Shown here in pieces: positions 1 through 6,771 of a stretch of DNA of 13,009 bases (positions within the stretch are counted from its first letter, which is position 1; each line of letters opens with the position of its first letter). Source of the DNA: Thalassiosira profunda (Eukaryota; Bacillariophyta; Thalassiosirophyceae; Thalassiosirales; Thalassiosiraceae); NCBI GenBank assembly GCA_036939355.1, contig JALLAP010002301.1, positions 1 through 13,009 of the forward strand, given 5' to 3'. The translations under genes were made by a program, and so were the position numbers. Under the pieces are notes generated by a model. The model was not told the DNA's origin. It did not search any database and saw only the letters and a list, made by a program, of their open reading frames with translations.

Positions 1-675
1 GATCTCTATCAATTCCATTCCATCAGCACGGAGAGAGACGTGGAACAAATACTCGACGAGGGCGGGGCGATGGAAACGTTCCAGCAAGCTAAGCGCGAGG
101 GAAAGATCCGCGCCATCGGCTTCTCGGCCCATTCCGAGCCAAACGCCGTGCGCATGATCGAGAGCGGACTGGTCGACACGTGCATGTTCCCAATCAACTT
201 CGCCGCCTACCATTACGGAGGCGTCGGGCAGAAGGTTTTGGATGCGGCCATCGCAAACAATGTCGGGGTGGTCGCGCTAAAGGCCGGGGCGCGCGGGAGG
301 CTCACGCAGCAAAACGGCGAGGCGGTGGAGGTGCCCGACGCCTTCCGGCACATTCCCGAATGGAAGCGGCAGGAGATGATCCATTATCCCGTTGTCACGA
401 GTCCTAGACACCACACCTGGTACGAGCCAGAGGACGAGCCGGAAGAGCTGAACCGGCTGATTTTGTGGTCGCTGAACCAACCCGGCGTGACGGCGGTGCT
501 GCCTCCCGGATCGCTGGGACTGTTGGATGGAATTGCAGAAGTGCTGCGGGGGAAGAGCGAGGTGCCACCGATCGAAGAGGAGGACATCCAGCACTTATGG
601 GACAGATACAGTGGTATGGAGATTGTGCCCATCTTTCACAATCGGACAGAGCAAGGCATGAAAGTATCGACATGA
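1..675 (+). CDS. Aldo/keto reductase, C-terminal part (5' end outside window)
   Basis: The frame is open from base 1 and stops with TGA at 673-675, giving 224 residues. The visible part begins with DLYQFHS, which matches the fourth strand of the aldo/keto reductase TIM barrel; its His is the catalytic His of the family. Next comes REGKIRAIGFSAH (residues about 38-50), the usual family pattern before strand 5. Near the C terminus, VTAVLPPGS (about 163-171) sits where the NADP phosphate-binding loop lies, but the usual basic residues there are not obvious. The catalytic Asp, Tyr and Lys would lie upstream, so activity cannot be judged. The family reduces aldehydes and ketones with NAD(P)H; the substrate here is unknown. 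The in-frame GTG at 40 and ATG at 70 are not the start, because family residues are encoded before both. It is convergent with the LRR gene, 69 bp away. Confidence 0.85.
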   Translation, partial: DLYQFHSISTERDVEQILDEGGAMETFQQAKREGKIRAIGFSAHSEPNAVRMIESGLVDTCMFPINFAAYHYGGVGQKVLDAAIANNVGVVALKAGARGRLTQQNGEAVEVPDAFRHIPEWKRQEMIHYPVVTSPRHHTWYEPEDEPEELNRLILWSLNQPGVTAVLPPGSLGLLDGIAEVLRGKSEVPPIEEEDIQHLWDRYSGMEIVPIFHNRTEQGMKVST

Positions 676-744
676 TGTGACCAACAGTTTGTTGTATTAT
701 AGCTTGTTCGTTGTTGCAACGAAAGAACACTGGGCACATTAAGC
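676..744. other. Short gap between convergent genes
   Basis: Sixty-nine bases separate the stop codon of the aldo/keto reductase (+) from the stop codon of the LRR gene (-). It is AT-richer than the flanking genes and contains a perfect 7-bp inverted repeat (707-723). With so little room, the 3' untranslated regions of the two mRNAs probably overlap; this is inference. Confidence 0.6.
707..723. repeat. Inverted repeat between convergent stop codons
   Basis: TTCGTTG (707-713) and CAACGAA (717-723) are perfect reverse complements around a 3-base spacer. A transcript from either strand could fold this into a short hairpin. A role in 3' end formation or separation of the convergent transcripts is possible but not shown. 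Confidence 0.5.
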
Positions 745-2586
745 TTATGCCTCGAGCCTTCGTCTTTTGGGGCTCTGCTCGGTGTCGATCACAGGCCCTT
801 CGCCCATCACTAAGGGCAAAACTTGATAGAGCAACGACAAACCACTGCCTTCTCTTGATTCGTTACCGTTGAGTGCATCTCTGCCCATCCAAGCGATGGC
901 ATCGGGTAGGACCTTTTCCATATCAAGAAAGGTACGCATGATGACATCACTGCTGCCAAAGTGATACCGCAAGATCTTGAAGCGCGCCGCCTCCTTTCGC
1001 CCGTGTTCTCTATTCAGTATCAGAAGCTCTCGGATGTGTTTGGGCAGCAGGAATTCAATATTCTCCTCACACAAGCTTTGGAGCGTGTGGTTGGAGTTGT
1101 ATGCATTCATCGCGGACGAGCTATTGCAAAGCAATCGAGAAATCGCCGCCAAGCCCCGGTGGGTAATGGTGCCAAACAAATCGTTCATTACAAGGCTTGT
1201 CAGAGTCTTGTTGTTGGCAAGGGAGTTGGCGATGGAAACCAGAGTGTCGTCGTTGATCGCGTTGCCAGTCAAGTCGACTTTCTCCAATCTCGACCACGAG
1301 CTTTGAAAGACAGCGGGCAAGCAGGCCTCCCATGTTGCTGCCGACACTTCGCGGCAATTCCTGAGGTCCAGTTCCCGAAGGCAGGAGTTGTTCACTAGCG
1401 CACCAGTGACATGGCCAACTGCTGCATCGTTCAGCGATGAGTGAAGGACAAGCTTCTCCGTTGATGAGTTGCACAACGCAGTGGAGATCAGTCCGTCGGA
1501 GGCGATCTCGGAGAGGTACAAACTCTTCACTGGAAGGGCGAGGCTGGCGTCCTTCGCAAACCGATTCCCGCTCAGAACGAGCTCTTCCACTGCACAGCTC
1601 GGCCTTCGTATCACGTTGAACAGGGTCTCCCATGCCGCATGTGAGCACGGACAGGCGTGAGAGATATCCAAGCTCTTGAGAGTGTTGTTTTGTGACAAGA
1701 CAACGCTTGCCAGATTCAAGACGCGGTCACCAATAACGTTGGATCGCAACGATAGCTTCTCTAGCCGACAATCCGGGCTTCGCAGTGCAGAGAGAACGGT
1801 CGCCCATCCGTTGACAGAGATGCCCCTGTTACAGCTCAGGTCGAGTTCTCGCAACGTACTGCTACACGAGAAGCTCCTTGCCAAGCTGACAAACGAGCCC
1901 TCTTCCTCAAACCTATTCCCCTGCAGATCCAGTGTAACCAATTTGGTCCCTGGGCGTAGCAAGGCTCGAAGTGCGGTGCAACCGTGCGGTCCAAATCGAT
2001 GTCCCCGGAGGACGAGCGTGCGGAGGCGGCCCCGATGAGAGGACGACAGCGCGTGGACGAGCTCTCCCAAGGCTTGGTCAGTTCTGCCGCTGAGCACATC
2101 GTCACACAACTCGAAGTGTGTCAGAGAACCCTCAGTCAGCATGGATGTGAGTGCCCGTAGTCCTTTCGAGCCCAGGCCACATTGATGAATCTTCAGGCAC
2201 TCAAGCCTGCTGAACAATGGTCGCAGAGCGCACATAGTTTTCGCACCGGCGAGGCCGTCGACCGAAACGAAGCTCAGCTTGCGCAAGGATCTGTTCGCGC
2301 CGATCCCGCGAAAGACGGGCGCGAAGTCGCCCTCGACCATGTCGACCTCGAGGTCGCAGACGAGCAGCTCCTTGAGGCGCACATCTCGTGCGAGATGCTC
2401 GCCGAGCATGCCCCAGTTGCGGCCCGGCGGCATGTAGCCGTCGAACCCTAGCTCCAGCGACTCGCCGATCTCATCGCAGGTGGCCTCGTAGGCGCCGTCA
2501 GGTGTATCGTACGATGCCCGAAGGTCAGAGTTGCCGCCCTCTCCTGCAGATGAACCTCCGCGCCCGCAATTGTCAATCGCCTCCAT
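745..2586 (-). CDS. Nuclear-type leucine-rich-repeat protein of a diatom family
   Basis: The protein has 613 residues from the chosen start. Residues about 101-484 carry leucine-rich repeats of the ribonuclease-inhibitor type, seen as recurring LxxLDLxxN units such as LVTLDLQGN and LRELDLSCN, spaced about 28 residues with alternating longer units. After the repeats comes a compact block (about 496-594) with LPKHIRELL, AARFKILRYHF and LPDAIAWMGRD, which I recall as the shared C-terminal part of many Thalassiosira LRR proteins. The last residues, SPKRRRLEA, look like a nuclear localisation signal. Such repeats usually bind other proteins; the partner here is unknown. No signal peptide or membrane segment is visible. 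An in-frame ATG at 2844 would add 86 residues, but that stretch is lower in GC, rich in Cys, Arg and Trp and lacks repeats, while the ATG at 2586 has A at -3 and G at +4. No intron is needed. Confidence 0.8.
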   Translation of the reverse strand: MEAIDNCGRGGSSAGEGGNSDLRASYDTPDGAYEATCDEIGESLELGFDGYMPPGRNWGMLGEHLARDVRLKELLVCDLEVDMVEGDFAPVFRGIGANRSLRKLSFVSVDGLAGAKTMCALRPLFSRLECLKIHQCGLGSKGLRALTSMLTEGSLTHFELCDDVLSGRTDQALGELVHALSSSHRGRLRTLVLRGHRFGPHGCTALRALLRPGTKLVTLDLQGNRFEEEGSFVSLARSFSCSSTLRELDLSCNRGISVNGWATVLSALRSPDCRLEKLSLRSNVIGDRVLNLASVVLSQNNTLKSLDISHACPCSHAAWETLFNVIRRPSCAVEELVLSGNRFAKDASLALPVKSLYLSEIASDGLISTALCNSSTEKLVLHSSLNDAAVGHVTGALVNNSCLRELDLRNCREVSAATWEACLPAVFQSSWSRLEKVDLTGNAINDDTLVSIANSLANNKTLTSLVMNDLFGTITHRGLAAISRLLCNSSSAMNAYNSNHTLQSLCEENIEFLLPKHIRELLILNREHGRKEAARFKILRYHFGSSDVIMRTFLDMEKVLPDAIAWMGRDALNGNESREGSGLSLLYQVLPLVMGEGPVIDTEQSPKRRRLEA

Positions 2587-3203
2587 CTTTGCAATTATGT
2601 TCGCCCCAACTACTTCATCATGCCCGCATTCCCTTCCTCTGCGAAAACCTTGATTGTATCGCCGCTGCAACCAAACACTGCAACGCGACGGTCGTGTGCT
2701 TTCGTTTGCACCTCCAAATCGCGACAGCGAGCGCAGCCCGGCGACACACTCAGAGCGCGGTTGCTTGCTCTGGAGGAGGTGGTGCGGTTTTCGGGGAAAT
2801 CCCCAATCACACAACGGCGGACGCTCGTCCGTCTCTGTGTCCAACTATCTCATTTGATACCACGGAATTAATACATAGGTGAGATGTCAGCTCAAAGACG
2901 TGTACTTTGGATCGCGCTTTTGCACACAACACCCCGTGGTGTCTCCTTTCTCTTGCCCCACCCAAAATGTCCGAAGTATGACAATTTTCCAAGATCTCTT
3001 TTCTCGCCCCTCTCGCCTCTCGATCAATGGGTGAGGCGCAAGCAAGGAAGGCCAAGGACGGAGTGCGCTTGTTGCAAGATGCTGTTATGGTACAAAGCAT
3101 TTGGCTAGTACCATATGAATTAAATGGATGGAAGGCGACCCCATACTCTCTGGACAGACAAGGTACAACCTGCCCTGCCAATCTATGTGGAGCATTCCCC
3201 ACC
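2587..3203. promoter_or_regulatory. Upstream region of the LRR gene and 3' flank of the coiled-coil gene
   Basis: These 617 bases lie between two genes that both run on the minus strand. No convincing coding frame is seen apart from the possible N-terminal extension of the LRR protein (2587-2844). The sequence at about 2866-2876 is AT-rich (AATTAATACAT) and could serve as a TATA-like element only if transcription begins just upstream of 2844. The left part probably holds the LRR promoter and leader, and the right part the 3' untranslated region of the coiled-coil gene, including the inverted repeat at 3086-3115. None of these roles is proven by the sequence. Confidence 0.4.
3086..3115. repeat. 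Inverted repeat in the 3' flank of the coiled-coil gene
   Basis: TATGGTAC (3086-3093) and GTACCATA (3108-3115) are perfect 8-bp reverse complements separated by 14 bases. It begins 88 bases past the stop codon of the minus-strand gene, so it is likely transcribed in that gene's 3' untranslated region and could form a stem-loop. The function is unknown. Confidence 0.5.
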
Positions 3204-6200
3204 TCAAAAGAAGCCGCACCACTCGTCCTCAACCACCGGCGGATCATCGGCGGTGAATTCGCCCTTCTTCCCTCCGGTACGAGACTTCTTCGTGCGTTTG
3301 TACTTCTTGCCTTCCTCGACGGTACCCGCGGCCAAGTTGCGCTTCGTGCGCTTCGACGGAGACAGGGGTTCGTCGCCCGCCGAAGGATTCGTCACTGGCC
3401 TCTTCCTCCCGGCACCATGGTTCTCCTTCCCGCAGTGTTCAATGCTCGCGTCGAAGCTCACCCGCTTTGTTCCTTTCTTGCCCGAAACAGGAGAGGCGAG
3501 TGAGAAACTGGACGAGTCCCTCTTCTTGAGGGCACTGGTCAGAGGACGAGCGCGGTTCGAGCCTTGCTTTTGGGGCACAGGCGAGGTCTCCGAATCACCA
3601 TCGCTGGCGGCATCTTCCGCATCCTCCAAGGACACGCGTTTGCCATCTCCAGAGCCGGACTCCTCTTTCGCCGCTGCGAGGACCTCTCGCCCGTCTGGGT
3701 GGTCGTCCATCGCGTCCCGCATCCGCATGAGAAGGACGGACGTCCTCTTGGATGCGGTCGAGAGCCTCGAATTGGCCACGACGAGCTTTCCCTTGAGCGC
3801 ATCGTTCTCGGCCTTCAGCCTCGCCACTGTCGCCTTGTATTCGCGCTCGACGGCCGCAGAGTTCGCAGCCGCCTGCGGCGCCTCCCGGCTCCCGTGGGCC
3901 ACCGCGAGCATCGCTCCCGCGCAATCTAAACGTTCTGCCGCGTCGTCCCTCGCGGTCGCGAGCCGTTTGCCGGAAGCCTCGCGCCGGCCGAGCTGCGCCT
4001 CAAGGGCATCTCGCTCCCACCGCAGCGTCTCCACCTCCGCCTGCAGCTTTTCCACCTCGCCGGAACGCGCCCGGGCGGCATTCCACGCGTGGGAAAGTTG
4101 TCCGGTCACGGTGTCCACCCGCCGTTCGATTTCTCCTCGCTGCGTGGACCACACCGCGGCCAGCTTCGACTCCAGCTCCGCGACCTGGCCGCCCCGCTCG
4201 TCCCTTTCCCGCGCGGCCACTGCGGCTCTGGAATTTGCCAGCCGGAGCTCCTTTGCCAGATTGTCGCGTTCCGACGTCGCAGCGTCGCATTGAGATTTCA
4301 GCTCCCGCAACTGTGCCGCAACAGCGTCCCGCTCTCCCTGCAGCTTCTCGAGGTCGTTGGAACGACGAAACGGCGTGTACACCGGAAGCGTCGACGATGC
4401 CGCCGGAGCCTCCGCGACCCGCCTCCGAAGGGAGTCGTTCTCGGCCGTCAGCCGCGCCACCGCCTCGTCGTGCGAGCGCGCCGTCCGGTCCTTGGATGCG
4501 GCGGCCAGCTGCGCGTCGGCCCGGACCCGGTCCGTCTCCCGTTCGACCGCTGCGATCCGGGCCTGGGCGTTGTCCAGAGCCGCCTTCAGATCGTCTCGCT
4601 CTGCCGTCGTGTCCTCCAGTTGGACCTCCAGCACGTCTCGATCGGTCTTCAGCGTGCGAAATTCGGCCCGCACCGTCTCCAACTCGCCGGAGCGCGCCCT
4701 CACCGCCTCCCGCGCCTCGAACAGCTGTCGGTTGGTCGTTTTTATCCGCCCCTCGAGCGCGGCCTTCCGCCGCGCCCCCTCCTCGTGCGACGCCGCCTCC
4801 CTCGCTTCCTTCGCGGCATGCAGCGCCTCGTTCTCCTCGGACACTTTGTCGTACAGCTGTTCCAGATCAGAGACCCGCGCTGCCAGCCTCGACTTCTCGT
4901 CCTTCGCCTCCGCCAGCAATCGCGTCGCCTCCTCCAGCCGCTCCGCCCCGTCGCGCATCCTCTCCTCGACATCGCCCAGTCTCCCCTCCAACTCTTGCCG
5001 CGACGCCCTCCCCTCCTCCTCCCTCCGCAATCCCTCGTCCCGCGCGGCCGCCGCGGCCTCGCGCTCCCGCCGCAGACGCGCCAGTTGGTCGGCCAGGCCG
5101 GCATGGGCCCGCTGCGCCTCGGCCAATTCTCCGCGCAGTTCGTCCGTCCGCGCGCTGCCCCGGCTGACCGCGGCGCTTTGGAAGGCGGACAGGTCGCTCA
5201 CGCTGCTGGCCCTTCCGTTATCGGCGTCGCTTACTTTGGGGCTGCCGAGGGCGGAGCCGAGGACGGAGCCGAGGGTCGCGCGCCCCGCGGTGGCGTTGCC
5301 GTCGTCGTCGTTTCCGAGGTCCGGCGGGCCCCCGATGGCGTCAAAGTCCACGGTGCCGCCGCCGCCAAAGTCGTCGTCGTCCTCATCCTCCACTTCCTCC
5401 TCCCCCGACCCTGCCGCACCGCCCGCGCGCCTCAGGTACTTGGGAGAAGCAATGACCGTCTCGTCGTCGCTCATCGTCAGGCGTCGTTCGCTGGCCGCAG
5501 ATTCGTCGTCGTTTCCCCGCGCCAGCTCCACGGGGCTGGTGGCGCCCCCGCTCGCCCGGGAGTCTTCCCCCGCGGCCGGCTTCTTGTCTCCGTCGTCTTT
5601 GTCCGACTCCTCCGAGGCGTCGCTGTCATTGTCGTTCGACTCCTCGGCCGTCTGGGTGTCCACGCTGGCATTGTCGTTCGATTCCTCGCCGTCCGCCATG
5701 CTCGCATTGGCCCGGCGGCGGCGGCCTCCCCTTCCTCCCCGGGCGTTGTTTCCCCCCTCCTCCCTCTCTTCCCCCCGCCCGCCTCCCCTCCCGCCCTCGT
5801 TCTCGTCCGGAACCACCGCCTCCGCCCTCCCCTCCATCCCGCAACCATCACCACCCTCCGTCCGCTCCTTCAGCACCACGACCCCCACCCCGGCCTCGTA
5901 ATAGCACTCCAGCCCGCACGCCCCGCACTCCCGCGCGTCGTACGAACACTCGGCATGGCATCGGGGACAGTCGAAGCCGTATCCCTGCCGGCAATGCTCC
6001 GCCCGGTCGAAGGTCTGGCGGTCGAAGCGGCTCACGGCTTTCGGGCGGCGCTTCGACTTGCGGTGCCCCCGGTCCTTCTTGTGGGTGGACGTGGCGAGGG
6101 ACGGGGGGGCCGCGAAGGCGAAGAGGGCGCGGTGATGCTCTTCGGACTCCGTGCTGGAGTGGGATCTCGTCCCGCGGTGCTTTGGGGGCTTTGGTTTGGG

Positions 6201-6335
6201 CTGCTTTCGTGCGGCGTCGGCCTTGCGGGGGCGGCCGGGCCCTCTCTTCTTGGGAACGGCGGGGGTCGGGACTTGGGTGCCCGCGTCCACTTTATCGCCG
6301 CGGCGGCTGCCAGCCATGGAGCTGTTGCGGGGCAT
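3204..6335 (-). CDS. AT-hook / zinc-ribbon / long coiled-coil nuclear protein
   Basis: This is a single-exon frame of 1043 residues. An AT-hook-like motif, RGPGRPRK, lies at 31-38 in a basic leader. A four-Cys zinc ribbon follows: CPRC at 123-126 and CGAC at 137-140, with further Cys at 115, 130 and 144, then YEAGVGVVVLKER. Residues about 160-395 are low-complexity acidic and glycine-rich linker. A long coiled coil runs from about 397 to 870, with a break at about 640-660 (APAASSTLPVYTPF). The tail (890-1043) is basic and Ser/Pro-rich, with RVSF at 958-961, KEN at 970-972 and SPSK at 992-995; it ends in an acidic-aromatic stretch (VEDEWCGFF). The AT-hook and basic clusters suggest binding to AT-rich DNA in the nucleus. 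I do not recognise an ortholog; a structural chromosome or nuclear-matrix-like protein is an inference. The first ATG has A at -3. Another ATG six codons downstream has a poorer context. Confidence 0.8.
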   Translation of the reverse strand: MPRNSSMAGSRRGDKVDAGTQVPTPAVPKKRGPGRPRKADAARKQPKPKPPKHRGTRSHSSTESEEHHRALFAFAAPPSLATSTHKKDRGHRKSKRRPKAVSRFDRQTFDRAEHCRQGYGFDCPRCHAECSYDARECGACGLECYYEAGVGVVVLKERTEGGDGCGMEGRAEAVVPDENEGGRGGGRGEEREEGGNNARGGRGGRRRRANASMADGEESNDNASVDTQTAEESNDNDSDASEESDKDDGDKKPAAGEDSRASGGATSPVELARGNDDESAASERRLTMSDDETVIASPKYLRRAGGAAGSGEEEVEDEDDDDFGGGGTVDFDAIGGPPDLGNDDDGNATAGRATLGSVLGSALGSPKVSDADNGRASSVSDLSAFQSAAVSRGSARTDELRGELAEAQRAHAGLADQLARLRREREAAAAARDEGLRREEEGRASRQELEGRLGDVEERMRDGAERLEEATRLLAEAKDEKSRLAARVSDLEQLYDKVSEENEALHAAKEAREAASHEEGARRKAALEGRIKTTNRQLFEAREAVRARSGELETVRAEFRTLKTDRDVLEVQLEDTTAERDDLKAALDNAQARIAAVERETDRVRADAQLAAASKDRTARSHDEAVARLTAENDSLRRRVAEAPAASSTLPVYTPFRRSNDLEKLQGERDAVAAQLRELKSQCDAATSERDNLAKELRLANSRAAVAARERDERGGQVAELESKLAAVWSTQRGEIERRVDTVTGQLSHAWNAARARSGEVEKLQAEVETLRWERDALEAQLGRREASGKRLATARDDAAERLDCAGAMLAVAHGSREAPQAAANSAAVEREYKATVARLKAENDALKGKLVVANSRLSTASKRTSVLLMRMRDAMDDHPDGREVLAAAKEESGSGDGKRVSLEDAEDAASDGDSETSPVPQKQGSNRARPLTSALKKRDSSSFSLASPVSGKKGTKRVSFDASIEHCGKENHGAGRKRPVTNPSAGDEPLSPSKRTKRNLAAGTVEEGKKYKRTKKSRTGGKKGEFTADDPPVVEDEWCGFF
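3750..4088 (-). repeat. Second copy of an internal coiled-coil duplication
   Basis: Residues about 750-862 of the AT-hook/coiled-coil protein resemble residues about 541-648. Both contain ARSGE (756-760 here), followed by a similar Leu/Glu heptad stretch, and both end in VARL-x-AEND (837-845 here). The offset between copies is 209 residues at the first motif and 211 at the second, so the order and spacing are kept. Confidence 0.5.
4392..4715 (-). repeat. First copy of an internal coiled-coil duplication
   Basis: Residues about 541-648 of the AT-hook/coiled-coil protein, with ARSGE at 547-551 and VARLTAEND at 626-634. A less complete related segment, ending in LANSR (699-703) and comparable with VANSR (853-857), lies between the two main copies. 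General coiled-coil bias could account for part of the similarity. Confidence 0.5.
5628..5688 (-). repeat. Short direct repeat coding for EESNDN
   Basis: Two 19-base copies (5628-5646 and 5670-5688) differ at one base and lie 42 bases, or 14 codons, apart. They encode two EESNDN units in the acidic linker of the AT-hook/coiled-coil protein. The spacing keeps the reading frame and fits replication slippage in low-complexity sequence. Confidence 0.6.
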
Positions 6336-6771
6336 CCTTCAACAATTCAGGAGGAGCGGGGTGGATTTGATGGGGCAGCGGCAGGAAGGAAATGACGGCG
6401 TGGGCGGCCGGAAAATGATGGAGCATCGGACCCAATAACCGCCACGAATGATGGTCCAGGCACTTCCAAGCCGCAGAGCCAATTGATCAATGCTGCGCCG
6501 GCCTCGGGGTGCCTCGTCGCCCTCCTCTTCTGCTTTGTGGACGGTGGACGGAAGCAGGCGAGCAAAAAAAGAGGAGCGGCGCCTACATACCATCCGTTTG
6601 GTACGTAAAATAGCTAACGGAACTCAGCCGGGGGAGAGGCTCCCTGCGGAGTTGAAGAGCTTGCAGTTGCCAACAATTCCATCTGGCACCCATTTCTATG
6701 ATGCCAATATTCAGGACACATTGTGTCTCTTAGAGGACGGCACAGCCCAAGAGTAGCAAAAGCAGGGACGA
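6336..6771. promoter_or_regulatory. Promoter region of the coiled-coil gene and 3' flank of the charged protein gene
   Basis: These 436 bases separate two minus-strand genes. The left part should hold the promoter and leader of the coiled-coil gene; the right part is the 3' flank of the charged protein gene. No clear TATA box is seen. A plus-strand frame at 6490-6756 (88 codons, ATG start) ends in a fairly protein-like stretch (LPTIPSGTHFYDANIQDT) in AT-richer DNA, but I do not consider it strong enough to call. A small inverted repeat is at 6588-6603. Confidence 0.4.
6588..6603. repeat. Short inverted repeat in the 3' flank of the charged protein gene
   Basis: TACCA (6588-6592) and TGGTA (6599-6603) are 5-bp reverse complements with a 6-base spacer, about 170 bases past the stop codon of the minus-strand gene at 6772. 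It shares the TGGTA/TACCA core with the stronger repeat at 3086-3115. A 5-bp stem easily occurs by chance. Confidence 0.3.

Noticed and set aside
2587..2844. An 86-residue N-terminal extension of the LRR protein.
   Set aside because: Composition is unlike the rest and has no repeats; the ATG at 2586 has the better context. I cannot exclude it without transcript data.
3124..4293. A 389-residue plus-strand frame over the 3' part of the coiled-coil gene.
   Set aside because: Ser/Ala/Arg-biased shadow with no motif, and it starts inside the gene's 3' flank.
4357..5901. A 514-residue plus-strand frame made largely of Ser and Ala.
   Set aside because: This is the complement of Glu/Asp/Arg-rich coiled-coil and acidic codons; Ser runs mirror GAC and GAG codons on the other strand.
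4089..6395. A 768-residue plus-strand open frame opposite the coiled-coil gene.
   Set aside because: It is a high-GC shadow: Arg/Pro/Leu/Val-rich without domains, while the minus strand gives a coherent AT-hook, zinc ribbon and heptad coiled coil over the same bases.
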